Assembly (NCBI GenBank): GCA_019115865.1
Contig: DXCT01000090.1
Span: 1-44,886 of the forward strand
Direction: 5' to 3'
From: Candidatus Yaniella excrementavium
GTDB taxonomy: Bacteria; Actinomycetota; Actinomycetes; Actinomycetales; Micrococcaceae
DNA length: 44,886 nt
Under the pieces are notes generated by a model. That model saw only the letters and a list, made by a program, of their open reading frames with translations, did not search any database and had not been told where the DNA came from. The position numbers and the translations under genes are program-made. Positions 18,357 through 26,483 of the stretch are shown in pieces. Numbering within the stretch: the first letter of the stretch is position 1; every line of letters starts with the position of its first letter.

Positions 18357-19963
18357 TGGTCAATCACCTCGTAGGCAGGCAGGGTTAGGAAGTCGACAAA
18401 GTCCTCTTCGCGTCCGCTGGTGATGCGAGCGATGATCTCCGCGGCAGGCTTGTAATAGCGGAGAAAAATGTCATCATCATCGACTTCGTCGCGCAGCCGT
18501 TGGACTTCTTCCTCAAGGATAGCTGTGACGCGCGCCGCAGTCATCACCTCGCCGGTATCTGCCGCGGTCACGTTATTGGCGATCAGCTGCCAAACCTGCG
18601 AGCGGGAAATTTCAGCGGTGGCGGCATCTTCCATGAGACTTCGGATTGCCACGGCACCGTTACCCGACAGCCAGACTGCGGTATAAGCAACGGCAACATA
18701 TAGGTTATTGCGTACGCCTTCTTCGGTTATTTGACCCGGTGCAGATTCGACGTCGAGGAGATCTGCGGCTGTAACGTTGACATCATCGCGTTGCCGGTCG
18801 ACTTGGTTGTGCTTGCCGCCGAGCACCTTATCGAATTCCGCTACACAGATCGGCACCAGATCAGGGTGGGCGACCCAGGAACCGTCAAAGCCATCTTCGG
18901 CTTCGCGCTGTTTATCAGCACGGACCTTGCCCATGGCAATTTCATTGGTCTCGGGTTGATGACGATTGGGAATGAAGGCGGCCATCCCGCCGATTGCAAA
19001 GGCACCGCGACGGTGACAGGTCTTAACTAATAGGTCGGTATAAGCACGCATCATCGGTGCGGTCATCGACACATCCGCGCGATCAGGCAGCACAAATTTC
19101 TTGCCGGCTTCACGGAAGGTTTTGATGATCGAGAATAAATAATCCCAACGCCCAGCGTTGAGCCCCGCGGCATGGTCGCGAAGTTCATAGAGAATCTCGT
19201 CCATCTGAAAAGCTGCGGGGATAGTTTCGATAAGTACGGTAGCCCGAACGATCCCGTGGTCTAGGCCGAGTTCGGCTTCGGAGAACGAAAAAATGTCGTC
19301 CCACAGACGGGCTTCTAAGTAGTGTTCTAGCTTTGGCAGATAGTAGAATGGTCCGTTGCCTTGTTCATGTAGTAGAGCAGCATTGTGGAAGAAGTGCAGT
19401 CCAAAGTCCACCAACGCACCAATGGAACGATCGCCGTCGATCTCGAGGTTCTTTTCGCTGAGGTGCCAGCCGCGCGGTCGTACGACGACGGTCGCCAATT
19501 CTTCGGCAGGGCGTAGCGAATAGGATTTACCTTCCGGCGATGTGAAGGACAGGTTGCCTCGAGTAGCGTCATACAGGTTGACCTGAGATTCAATCACGTT
19601 GTGCCAAAATGGTGCCGACGCGTCCTCCAGGTCGGCTAACCACACTTTGGCGCCGGAGTTCAGTGCGTTGATCGCCATCTTGGATGGGGCGACCGGACCG
19701 GTGATCTCCACGCGTCGATCGCGCAGTTTTTCAGGTGCCGGTGCCACAGTCCAATCAGATTCACGAATATGCTTGGTCTCTGGCAGAAAGTCCATGGTCC
19801 CAGCTTTTACAGCTGCCTGTCGAGCGGTGGCTCGTGCTCGGAGCAGGTCATTGCGCCGCGCTGCGAAGCGCCGGTGCAGTTTTTCTAAGAATGCTAGCGC
19901 CTCCGGGGTCAGGATCTCGTCGGCGCGGTCCATCTCGGTACGGTCAGTCATAGTAATAGTCAT
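18353..19963 (-). CDS. aceB: Malate synthase A
   Basis: Condenses glyoxylate with acetyl-CoA to malate. The 536-residue length is that of the A-type enzyme. Visible family motifs include ITGPVAPSKMAINALNSGAK, WLADLEDASAPFW, VVRPRGWHLSEKN with the catalytic Arg, ATVLIETIPAAFQMDEILYE with the Mg-ligand Glu, and SWVAHPDLVPIC. The ATG at 19963 has AAAGGAG eight bases upstream. It lies 52 bases after malic enzyme and overlaps the CitE-like gene. No isocitrate lyase is nearby, so this copy appears dedicated to glyoxylate from purines rather than to the classical glyoxylate shunt. Confidence 0.94.
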   Translation of the reverse strand: MTITMTDRTEMDRADEILTPEALAFLEKLHRRFAARRNDLLRARATARQAAVKAGTMDFLPETKHIRESDWTVAPAPEKLRDRRVEITGPVAPSKMAINALNSGAKVWLADLEDASAPFWHNVIESQVNLYDATRGNLSFTSPEGKSYSLRPAEELATVVVRPRGWHLSEKNLEIDGDRSIGALVDFGLHFFHNAALLHEQGNGPFYYLPKLEHYLEARLWDDIFSFSEAELGLDHGIVRATVLIETIPAAFQMDEILYELRDHAAGLNAGRWDYLFSIIKTFREAGKKFVLPDRADVSMTAPMMRAYTDLLVKTCHRRGAFAIGGMAAFIPNRHQPETNEIAMGKVRADKQREAEDGFDGSWVAHPDLVPICVAEFDKVLGGKHNQVDRQRDDVNVTAADLLDVESAPGQITEEGVRNNLYVAVAYTAVWLSGNGAVAIRSLMEDAATAEISRSQVWQLIANNVTAADTGEVMTAARVTAILEEEVQRLRDEVDDDDIFLRYYKPAAEIIARITSGREEDFVDFLTLPAYEVIDQ

Positions 19964-20015
19964 TGCGGGGTCTCCTTTGGAGTCTCAACAAGGGATAGAA
20001 GAAGGTTTTGAAGGG

Positions 20016-21404
20016 TTAGCCATTTTGACGCGCGGTTTCGGTAATTGCGTCGGCAACTCGTGTGGCTACCTCGGGGTCGAACACCGAAGGAATGATGTAG
20101 CCGGGGTTCAGCTCGTCAGCAGAAATACAGGAAGCGATGGCTTGTGCTGCTACAACGAGCATCGCGTCGGTAATATCGCTGGATTGGGCGTCGAGCAGTC
20201 CGCGGAAAAATCCTGGGAATGCCAGCACATTGTTAATTTGGTTTGGGTAATCTGAGCGACCGGTCGCTACAACGGCGGCATGCCGCGCTGCGATATCAGG
20301 ATGGACTTCTGGGTCTGGATTAGACATCGCAAACACGATCGCATTGGCGTTCATTGCTTTGATATCTTCTTCGTCTAGCAGATCAGGAGCCGACACTCCG
20401 ATGAAGACATCCGCGCCAGCTACCGCGTCTTTTAACGACCCGGCAAAGTTTTCCTGGTTGGTGTGTTCTGCCAACCACTGACGGTGCTGATCTTCATGTG
20501 TTGAACCGTGTTCGATCACACCGCTGCGGCCGGCGGCCAGAATGTGCTGGGCACCAGAAGCGATCAGGAGTTTGATGATGGCGGTCCCTGCTGCGCCAAC
20601 GCCGGACACTACGATCCGAATATCCTCGATGTCTTTGTCAACAACTTTCAACGCGTTGATCAACGCAGCCTGGGTCACGATCGCCGTACCATGCTGGTCG
20701 TCATGGAAGACCGGGATGTTGAGTTCTTCACGCAGGCGAGCTTCGATCTCAAAACAGCGCGGTGCAGAGATATCTTCGAGATTAATGCCACCGTAGGCGG
20801 GGGCGAGTGCTTTGCAAATGGAAATAATTTCTTCGGTGTCGTTGGTATCAAGCGCCACTGGCCAGGCGTCAACGCCGGCGAATTGCTTAAAGAGCACTGC
20901 TTTGCCTTCCATGACCGGCATTGCTGCTTCGGGGCCGATGTCGCCGAGACCTAGAACTGCGCTCCCATCGGTGACGACAGCAATGGTATTGCGTTTGATC
21001 GTCAGGTTGCGAGCATCAGCCTTGTTCTTTGCGATTGCTTGGCAAACGCGTGCCACCCCTGGAGTGTAAGCCCGTGAGAGGTCGTCGCGGTTGCGCAACG
21101 GAACCTTCGGTGTCGTTTCGATCTTGCCACCGAGATGCATCAGGAACGTGCGGTCTGATATGTTTCCGACCTCTACGCCATCAAGGGCATCCACTGTGGT
21201 CCGAATCTCGTCGCCGTGAGCGCGATCCCGGATATTGCATGATACATCGACGGTCATGCCACTGTGAGAGGACCCCACAACATCCACGCCGGTAATCTGT
21301 GCGCCGGTGCTGGCCACAGCGTTCGTTACATCCGAGGTTGCGGTAAACGTTGCAGGAGTGGAAACTCGAACGGTGATGGAGTAGCCAGGGCTTGGTGCAG
21401 ACAT
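20016..21404 (-). CDS. Malic enzyme with N-terminal ACT domain
   Basis: Oxidative decarboxylation of malate to pyruvate, completing the malate synthase branch. The 462-residue short-form enzyme has a regulatory ACT-like region (about residues 1-80), then LSRAYTPGVARVC with the catalytic Tyr, the Lys of MEGKAVLFKQFAG, GINLEDISAPRCFEIE, PVFHDDQHGTAIV with divalent-metal ligands, and the NAD(P) Rossmann motif VVSGVGAAGTA. The ATG at 21404 has AAAGGAG at six-base spacing. It is first in the operon that continues through aceB, the CitE-like gene and allE. Cofactor preference cannot be assigned. Confidence 0.92.
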   Translation of the reverse strand: MSAPSPGYSITVRVSTPATFTATSDVTNAVASTGAQITGVDVVGSSHSGMTVDVSCNIRDRAHGDEIRTTVDALDGVEVGNISDRTFLMHLGGKIETTPKVPLRNRDDLSRAYTPGVARVCQAIAKNKADARNLTIKRNTIAVVTDGSAVLGLGDIGPEAAMPVMEGKAVLFKQFAGVDAWPVALDTNDTEEIISICKALAPAYGGINLEDISAPRCFEIEARLREELNIPVFHDDQHGTAIVTQAALINALKVVDKDIEDIRIVVSGVGAAGTAIIKLLIASGAQHILAAGRSGVIEHGSTHEDQHRQWLAEHTNQENFAGSLKDAVAGADVFIGVSAPDLLDEEDIKAMNANAIVFAMSNPDPEVHPDIAARHAAVVATGRSDYPNQINNVLAFPGFFRGLLDAQSSDITDAMLVVAAQAIASCISADELNPGYIIPSVFDPEVATRVADAITETARQNG

Positions 21405-21430
21405 GAAAGGCTCCTTTGAGAACATTGTTA

Positions 21431-21445
21431 TTCCACCATGCGGAA
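21431..21445. promoter_or_regulatory. Palindromic operator, site 3 (malic enzyme operon)
   Basis: TTCCA-CCATG-CGGAA lies 27 bases before the malic enzyme start, in its 5' leader, matching the shared TTYCA-N5-YGNAA pattern. Confidence 0.6.
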
Positions 21446-21489
21446 TGAAATCTTTACTCTGTGAAATACAGTATTGCGCATCACGTTTA

Positions 21490-21504
21490 TTTCAGCAAGT
21501 GGAA
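21490..21504. promoter_or_regulatory. Palindromic operator, site 4 (malic enzyme/iclR divergent region)
   Basis: TTTCA-GCAAG-TGGAA lies midway between the malic enzyme operon and the IclR-family gene, 58 bases before the latter's start. This allows autoregulation together with operon control. Confidence 0.6.
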
Positions 21505-21562
21505 ATATGTTTTCAAAGATTAGATGTAGCATGAGACTATTCCATTGTTGAAAGGGTTGATC

Positions 21563-22354
21563 ATGGAGGACGTAGTAAGCAATGTCGACGGGCCGTCCAC
21601 GAAGTCGGCGCGGTCGGGGGTTCAGTCCGTTGTGCGCGCATTTGCGCTACTGGATCTCATTGCGGATGCCGGTGGAAGGGCAACGCTCAGTGAACTTGCA
21701 GAGCGGGCTGATCTGCCGATGCCCACCATTCACCGGCTGCTTAGGACGCTGGTCGGCTTGGGTTGCGCGCGCCAAATGGAAGACCGCGGGTACGCTCTGG
21801 GCCCCGCTCTAATGCGTCTCGGGGACCTTGCGGGTAGGCAGCTTGGGGATATCGTGCAGCCTTACCTGCGGTCGTTGGTTCAAGATCTGGGGGAGACGGC
21901 CAATATCGCGGTACTCGACGGTGACATGATGGTGTATTCAGCACAAGTGCCATCGCAGCACTCCATGCGCATGTTCACAGAGGTGGGGCGCCGCGTCCAC
22001 CCGTCGGCGACGGGGGTAGGGAAAGCGGTGCTGCCAAGTTTGAAGCAAGAACGCATTGCGCAAATTGTGCAATCTTCCGGCATGCCGGAGTTGACGCCAA
22101 AAACGATTACTGATTATGACGAGCTCCTGGAAGAGCTTGAGCGTATTCGGGAACGCGGCTATGCCATTGATGAGGAGGAGCAGGAGTTGGGTGTTCGCTG
22201 CTTTGCGGTCAATGTTCCAGGGGCGCCTACTCCGACGGCAGTCTCGGTGTCGGGCCCGAAGAGCCGACTGGACGAGGAATTTGCGAAGCGCGCTATCCCT
22301 CTGCTGCAGGGTGCAGCGCAGCAGATTAGTGCGGAGTTGAATCGAGTCGAGTAG
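21563..22354 (+). CDS. IclR-family transcriptional regulator
   Basis: Probable purine/glyoxylate-responsive regulator. The 263-residue protein has an N-terminal winged helix-turn-helix (about residues 18-80, with GVQSVVRAFALLDLI, TLSELAERADLPMPTIHRLL) and a C-terminal IclR effector domain (GDIVQPYLRSLV, SATGVGKAVLPSL, ERGYAIDEEEQELGVRCFAV). The ATG at 21563 has GAAAGGG upstream. It diverges from the malic enzyme operon and has candidate operators beside it. Six copies of one palindrome near purine genes make it the best candidate to bind them. E. coli AllR, an IclR protein sensing glyoxylate and allantoin, is the functional analogue I would propose. Confidence 0.9.
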   Translation: MEDVVSNVDGPSTKSARSGVQSVVRAFALLDLIADAGGRATLSELAERADLPMPTIHRLLRTLVGLGCARQMEDRGYALGPALMRLGDLAGRQLGDIVQPYLRSLVQDLGETANIAVLDGDMMVYSAQVPSQHSMRMFTEVGRRVHPSATGVGKAVLPSLKQERIAQIVQSSGMPELTPKTITDYDELLEELERIRERGYAIDEEEQELGVRCFAVNVPGAPTPTAVSVSGPKSRLDEEFAKRAIPLLQGAAQQISAELNRVE

Positions 22355-22377
22355 CTTGCCGCGTCGGCTTCAATCTC

Positions 22378-22407
22378 AAACCCGGACTCGCAAGAGTCCG
22401 GGTTTTG
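22378..22407 (+). terminator. Rho-independent terminator after the iclR gene
   Basis: 11-bp perfect stem AACCCGGACTC/GAGTCCGGGTT with a GCAA tetraloop, followed by TTG with the stem itself ending in T residues. It starts 24 bases past the stop codon. Confidence 0.88.
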
Positions 22408-22482
22408 TATTTGCCTTGTGCCCAACCCCTTGACAGGGCTGACGTATTGGCGGACACTGTACTCCATGCAGTGAATATTGTA

Positions 22483-22497
22483 TTCCACTATATGGAA
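22483..22497. promoter_or_regulatory. Palindromic operator, site 5 (small transcription unit)
   Basis: TTCCA-CTATA-TGGAA, perfectly symmetric arms, 11 bases before the first small ORF. A TTGACA -35-like element lies upstream at 22430-22435; the matching -10 is unclear. This is one of the best-matching copies of the motif, yet no conventional gene follows. Confidence 0.6.
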
Positions 22498-22507
22498 GTA
22501 GGTTGAC

Positions 22508-22669
22508 ATGACCACTGATCATAATGAATATGCGCCTGGCACATTTCAGAACAGCAGCTCCTGGGAGCCGGTTGGCGGCGACGATCCAGATTTTGCACCC
22601 GTGACTGAGTTCCCGCCCCTGCTGTGCAAGGTCCCGTGGTTAAAATCCGTGCTCCCTGCCTGCCGGTGA
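22508..22669 (+). CDS. Small ORF 1 (53 residues, unknown)
   Basis: Predicted 53-residue, acidic, probably disordered protein starting MTTDHNEYAPGTFQNSSSW and ending in LPACR. I do not recognise it. A purine-rich GGAAGTAGG lies upstream of the ATG and overlaps the right half of operator 5. It has no membrane segment or signal peptide. Its stop overlaps the GTG of small ORF 2 in GTGA. It could be a genuine small protein, a leader peptide, or the surviving 5' end of a gene whose middle has been deleted; the reading-frame change near 22610 is compatible with the last option. Confidence 0.4.
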   Translation: MTTDHNEYAPGTFQNSSSWEPVGGDDPDFAPVTEFPPLLCKVPWLKSVLPACR

Positions 22670-22734
22670 GGTACGTGACCACCCGGGGCTGGGTAGACTT
22701 CGCCCAGGAATGGTGGGTAGATCGTGGAGAGTAG
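22666..22734 (+). CDS. Small ORF 2 (22 residues, tryptophan-rich, unknown)
   Basis: A 22-residue frame containing TTRGWVDFAQEWWVDRGE, with three tryptophans, begins at a GTG overlapping the stop of small ORF 1. The frame is also open upstream to 22609 (PAPAVQGPVVKIRAP), so this may instead be the C-terminus of one protein joined to ORF 1 by a frameshift. It ends five bases before the strong terminator. No family recognised. Confidence 0.3.
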   Translation: MRYVTTRGWVDFAQEWWVDRGE

Positions 22735-22739
22735 TGTGC

Positions 22740-22775
22740 AACGCATACCGTCTGCAAAGACGGTATGCGTTTTTT
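22740..22775 (+). terminator. Strong rho-independent terminator of the small unit
   Basis: 14-bp perfect stem AACGCATACCGTCT/AGACGGTATGCGTT with a GCAA loop, followed by a run of T. It bounds the unit that begins at operator 5, giving a transcript of roughly 270-300 bases. Confidence 0.92.
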
Positions 22776-22831
22776 GATTCTGTCGTAGTGTACTGGTGGC
22801 CAGGTCAAATGCTCCGAGGTGAGCGCGAGTC

Positions 22832-22883
22832 GAACGGGCCGTTGCGCATCGCGTGTTTTCCTGCGAAACGTAACGACCCGTTC
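22832..22883 (-). other. Long imperfect hairpin downstream of uricase
   Basis: Arms GAACGGGCCGTT (22832-22843) and AACGACCCGTTC (22872-22883) pair over 12 bases with one mismatch and enclose an inner TCGC/GCGA pairing. It lies just past the uricase stop in the leftward direction but lacks a T tract, so it may be a weak terminator or 3' stabilising structure. Confidence 0.4.
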
Positions 22884-22915
22884 TAAGGTTGAGGCGCTTG
22901 ATATGTCCGCAGCGC

Positions 22916-23836
22916 TTAGCAGAAGCCGGCTACGCCAACCCAGTCGCGTTCGTCCAATGCCGCGCTCTTGCGCGCTACGGTGGCTTCAATGAGCCCGTAT
23001 GGGCGATCTGCCGCGTAGAACACCTCGTTAGGATTCTCGAGACCAAAACGATCCAGGTCGAAGAGGAAATGGTGTTTATTTGGACAGGAGAACTTGATCT
23101 CGTCGATCTGCGGAACCGCTGCGATAACCTTCTCTGCCATTTGGTACAGGGTGTGCTGCAACGCATAGGAGTAGTGATCGGTGAAGGTTTCCAGGATGAT
23201 GTCCTTGACCTTTTGATAGGTGGCTTCAAAGTCGACGTCGGTCGTGTTGTACCGCCAGCGAGTCGCGATATCCGTAGCTAGAACGCGATCTTCAGTCTCT
23301 TCCAGTGTGGTGTACCGATCCTTCGGGTACCCAACAAAGCCCGATTCGGTGGTCTTCAACACCGTCAGATCGTAGAATCCGGAGATCATGATATCTCGGT
23401 CACCATCGCGGACAAGCAGTGCCGTGCGAATTTCGGGGGCTGAGCGGTAGAACGCGTGGTCATGATCGTTGATCCGCGACCACCCGTATTCTTCTGCGGC
23501 CCAGCGACCGCCAGTGACCCAGTCGAAACCAGATGTGAAGTGATCGGCAAGACCGATGAGGAATTGCTCGGGTGATGCAATGCCATTTTCTTTTGCTTTA
23601 GCGAATATCGTGTTTTTCTGTGTATCAGTTGGGACGACGTTTTCGTTGTTTCCCTCGGTGTGTGCGGTTTGGAAGTCTCCGCGTAGTTGAGAGGTTACAT
23701 TCAGGTCCCGGATGCTGTGCCGTTTGGTGTCACGGTACACTCGCATAACTCGATTTTCTGCTTTGCCGAACTGGTTGGTTGTCAGACGAACCGTATCATT
23801 ACTCACTGGGGTGTTCTCCATGGTTTGGCTGGTCAT
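22916..23836 (-). CDS. uox: Urate oxidase (uricase)
   Basis: Cofactor-free oxidation of urate to 5-hydroxyisourate with O2. The 306-residue protein contains the catalytic dyad segments FGKAENRV (Lys25) and VVPTDTQKNTIF (Thr70), plus FDWVTGGRW, the RDGDRDIMISG stretch and CPNKHHFLFDL in the second tunnelling-fold repeat. The frame is open upstream, but the ATG at 23836 has AGGAG seven bases before it. It is last in the leftward operon uraD-hiuH-uox, which covers urate to S-allantoin completely. No frameshift is visible. Confidence 0.95.
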   Translation of the reverse strand: MTSQTMENTPVSNDTVRLTTNQFGKAENRVMRVYRDTKRHSIRDLNVTSQLRGDFQTAHTEGNNENVVPTDTQKNTIFAKAKENGIASPEQFLIGLADHFTSGFDWVTGGRWAAEEYGWSRINDHDHAFYRSAPEIRTALLVRDGDRDIMISGFYDLTVLKTTESGFVGYPKDRYTTLEETEDRVLATDIATRWRYNTTDVDFEATYQKVKDIILETFTDHYSYALQHTLYQMAEKVIAAVPQIDEIKFSCPNKHHFLFDLDRFGLENPNEVFYAADRPYGLIEATVARKSAALDERDWVGVAGFC

Positions 23837-23908
23837 TGAATTGTCTCCTAATAACTGATTCCTTGGTCCTTGCGGCAACCGCTGACTGAGTTTTCAACAG
23901 CTCCTGGG

Positions 23909-24235
23909 TCAGCTGCCGCGATAGGTGGAATAGGCGAAAGGGCTCAGCAGCAACGGGATGTGATAATGCTTCTGCCCGGGCTCAACCGTGAAGTTCACGA
24001 TGACCGAGGGGTAGAAGGTTTTGACATTACGGCTGCTAAAGTATTCGCCGGTTCCAAAGGCGATCCGGTATACACCGGCCTCCAGGGTTTCTGGGCCCAG
24101 TTCGGGCACACGGCCATCAGCATTCGTGACGGCCTGGGCAATCTCCGTATTATCATCGCGCTGTAGCGTTATGGTTACGCCGGGTGCGGGTGTGCCGAGA
24201 GAAGCGTCGAGTACGTGAGCGGTGACAAAGCTCAT
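23909..24235 (-). CDS. hiuH: 5-Hydroxyisourate hydrolase
   Basis: Transthyretin-like enzyme that hydrolyses 5-hydroxyisourate to OHCU. The 108-residue length is typical. Active-site residues are present: His7 in TAHVLD, Arg42 in DGRVPELG, His92 in YHIPLLLSP, and the diagnostic C-terminal YRGS (105-108). AAAGGA lies eight bases before the ATG. The start overlaps the uraD stop in ATGA, so the two are translationally coupled, and uricase follows 72 bases later. Confidence 0.95.
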   Translation of the reverse strand: MSFVTAHVLDASLGTPAPGVTITLQRDDNTEIAQAVTNADGRVPELGPETLEAGVYRIAFGTGEYFSSRNVKTFYPSVIVNFTVEPGQKHYHIPLLLSPFAYSTYRGS

Positions 24236-24723
24236 GAGAATAGTCCTTTCAAGCGGAGAGTCGCGATTTGGCTTAACTGATCTGCTACTTCTTGGCTTTC
24301 TTGTTCCGCGGTATTGTTCATACGACGGCGCAATTCGGCAAGAATTTCATCCGAACTCCGACCTGCTGCACGAATGAGGAAAACCTGGTCGAAGCGTTCC
24401 TCATACTCGGCGTTTCCCTGGTCGAGCTGGGTCTGTATGTCGGTGGTGATGCCGAGCTCGGCTTGTTCCTCTCGTGAGAGTCGGGCTTCGGTGTGACCGC
24501 CCCGGGCGCGTTCGCCGATCCGCGGGTGATGGAGCAGTGCTTGGTCGACTTCGCTCGGGGTGAGCTGTGCGCCGGCGTGATCGGCAGCTTGCAGAATGCT
24601 GTCGACGGAATCGTATGGTCGCCCTTCACTGATGTCCTTGATCCAACGTGGTACATCCAAGCATGGTCGAAGCGCCTGTTCGGCTTGCTTCTGGGTAAGG
24701 GCGTTGAATTCCTGCACGTTCAC
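24232..24723 (-). CDS. uraD: OHCU decarboxylase
   Basis: Converts 2-oxo-4-hydroxy-4-carboxy-5-ureidoimidazoline to S-allantoin. The 163-residue protein carries the family HPRIGERA motif (His66) and the later NAEYEERFDQVFLIRAAGRS segment. The start is a GTG with GGAGG about ten bases upstream; a second GTG two codons later is possible. It is the first gene of the uraD-hiuH-uox operon, with an operator-like palindrome 33 bases before its start. Confidence 0.93.
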   Translation of the reverse strand: MNVQEFNALTQKQAEQALRPCLDVPRWIKDISEGRPYDSVDSILQAADHAGAQLTPSEVDQALLHHPRIGERARGGHTEARLSREEQAELGITTDIQTQLDQGNAEYEERFDQVFLIRAAGRSSDEILAELRRRMNNTAEQESQEVADQLSQIATLRLKGLFS

Positions 24724-24755
24724 CTTGACTAAACCTCCACGATGCGAAATATTAT

Positions 24756-24770
24756 TTTCATGTAGTGTAA
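24756..24770. promoter_or_regulatory. Palindromic operator, site 6 (uraD-hiuH-uox operon)
   Basis: TTTCA-TGTAG-TGTAA, the least symmetric of the six copies, lies in the probable 5' leader of the urate operon. A leftward TTGACT occurs upstream and A/T-rich -10 candidates such as TATATT lie between it and the operator, but the spacing is not ideal for a firm promoter call. Confidence 0.5.
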
Positions 24771-24971
24771 TATAGTGAACTGTGTCACGTCTATAAAGTC
24801 AAGCCGGTTTTGCCAGTTTCTCGAATTTTTCGGCGCTGTTGCTGATGACGGCATGGGCGAAACCGCGCCGGTAGACCCGGCGCCAACTTTGACGCAGATG
24901 ATTTGTTGCATCGTGTCGTGACAAGTTGATCACGAACTTTGCAAAACAACCACCTAAAGATGATGGAGAGT

Positions 24972-26423
24972 ATGAGACACACAAAGATTGTCGCCACTTT
25001 TGGGCCGGCCACGCAAGGAGATACAACAACTCGTGAACTCATCAAAGCCGGGGTGAACGTTGCACGGCTGAACTTTAGTCATGGAGACCACCAGGTGCAC
25101 ACCCAGACCTATAAGACGGTCCGGCAAGTCGCATCAGAGTTGTGCACTCCGGTGGCGGTGTTCGCGGACCTACAGGGCCCGAAGATCCGGTTGGGCACGT
25201 TTGCTCACGGCCCGCATGTGTTGGAAGACGGCGATACCTTCATCATCACGGCACGAGATGTGGAGGGTACCAAGGATATCTGCTCCACGACTTTCAAAGG
25301 CTTACCGCAGGACGTGGCGGTGGGTGATCAGTTGCTGATTGATGATGGCAAAATCCAATTACAGGCTGTTGAAGTTACTGACACCGATGTGGTGACGACT
25401 GTTGTCATCGGCGGGGAAGTGTCCAATAACAAGGGCATCAACCTGCCTGGGGTCGCGGTGAATCTTCCGTCGCTGACGGAAAAAGATGAAGCAGACCTGC
25501 GCTTTGCCTTGGACTTGGGGGTGGATATGATCGCGCTGTCGTTTGTGCGCAGCGCTCAGGACATTGCGCCGGTGCATCGGATTATGGAAGAAGTCGGCCG
25601 TCGAATTCCCGTGATCGCTAAGCTGGAAAAACCGCAGGCAGTGGACAACCTACAAGAGATTATCGATGCCTTTGACGCCATCATGGTCGCTCGCGGCGAC
25701 CTGGGTGTGGAATTGCCACTGCAGCAAGTTCCGGTGGTGCAAAAACGAGCCATCGAGCTGGCGCGACGCTGGGCCAAGCCCGCCATTGTAGCTACTCAGG
25801 TGTTGGAGTCGATGACTGAAAGCCCTCGCCCGACACGAGCCGAAGCCTCTGACTGTGCTAACGCAGTCCTTGATGGCGCCGATGCGGTGATGCTGTCGGG
25901 GGAGACCTCGGTGGGCAAATACCCCGTGATGACTGTGCAGACGATGGCTGAAATTATCCGATCCACAGAGGACCACGGCTTAGATCGGATGCCTCCGCTG
26001 GGCACCAGTCCTAGCACTCGCGGTGGGGCGATCACACGGGCTGCCGTGGACATTGCCGCAACCTTAGAGATACCATTTTTAGTTGCTTTCACCCAATCCG
26101 GTGATTCTGCACGACGGTTGTCCAGGCTGCGGGCTCCGCAACCGATTTATGCTTTCACTCACTCGTTCACCACTAGCAATACGTTGTGTTTGTCCTGGGG
26201 CGTCATCCCCCGGGTGGTGCCCTTCAAAAAAACGACTGATGAAATGACCGAACAAATCGACCATGAACTGGTCAAAACCGGAGTGGCCGAAATCGATGAC
26301 CTTGCGGTCATGGTCGCGGGATCGCCACCAGGGGTCCCCGGGTCCACAAATATGCTCAAAATCCACCGCGTGGGATTCTCGACTGCTAAAACCGATCCAG
26401 GTCACGTTGAAACATATTTATAA
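24972..26423 (+). CDS. pyk: Pyruvate kinase
   Basis: Transfers phosphate from phosphoenolpyruvate to ADP. The 483-residue protein shows KIVATFGPAT at the N-terminus, ARLNFSHG, DLQGPKIRLG, the metal/active-site IAKLEKPQA, VARGDLGVELP and the signature AVMLSGETSVGKYP, followed by the C-terminal allosteric-type domain. ATG at 24972 gives the usual family start (MRHTKIVAT) but GGAG is only three bases away; ATGs at 24960 and 24963 are alternatives. It is divergent from the urate operon. Glycerate kinase products from the glyoxylate branch would enter glycolysis immediately above this step. Confidence 0.94.
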   Translation: MRHTKIVATFGPATQGDTTTRELIKAGVNVARLNFSHGDHQVHTQTYKTVRQVASELCTPVAVFADLQGPKIRLGTFAHGPHVLEDGDTFIITARDVEGTKDICSTTFKGLPQDVAVGDQLLIDDGKIQLQAVEVTDTDVVTTVVIGGEVSNNKGINLPGVAVNLPSLTEKDEADLRFALDLGVDMIALSFVRSAQDIAPVHRIMEEVGRRIPVIAKLEKPQAVDNLQEIIDAFDAIMVARGDLGVELPLQQVPVVQKRAIELARRWAKPAIVATQVLESMTESPRPTRAEASDCANAVLDGADAVMLSGETSVGKYPVMTVQTMAEIIRSTEDHGLDRMPPLGTSPSTRGGAITRAAVDIAATLEIPFLVAFTQSGDSARRLSRLRAPQPIYAFTHSFTTSNTLCLSWGVIPRVVPFKKTTDEMTEQIDHELVKTGVAEIDDLAVMVAGSPPGVPGSTNMLKIHRVGFSTAKTDPGHVETYL

Positions 26424-26483
26424 GCGGACGGAACAACGCTGACTCTGATGTATCGACTGAGAAGGTGCTGTATGTCTTGTTTC

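Noticed and set aside
21540-21553. TTCCA-TTGT-TGAAA, another possible operator before the iclR gene
   Set aside because: The spacer is four bases rather than five and it overlaps the ribosome binding site GAAAGGG, so it may be chance.
22488-22808. Leftward 106-residue frame over the small unit
   Set aside because: It runs through the terminator hairpin and operator, has no ribosome binding site, and is better explained as an antisense shadow.
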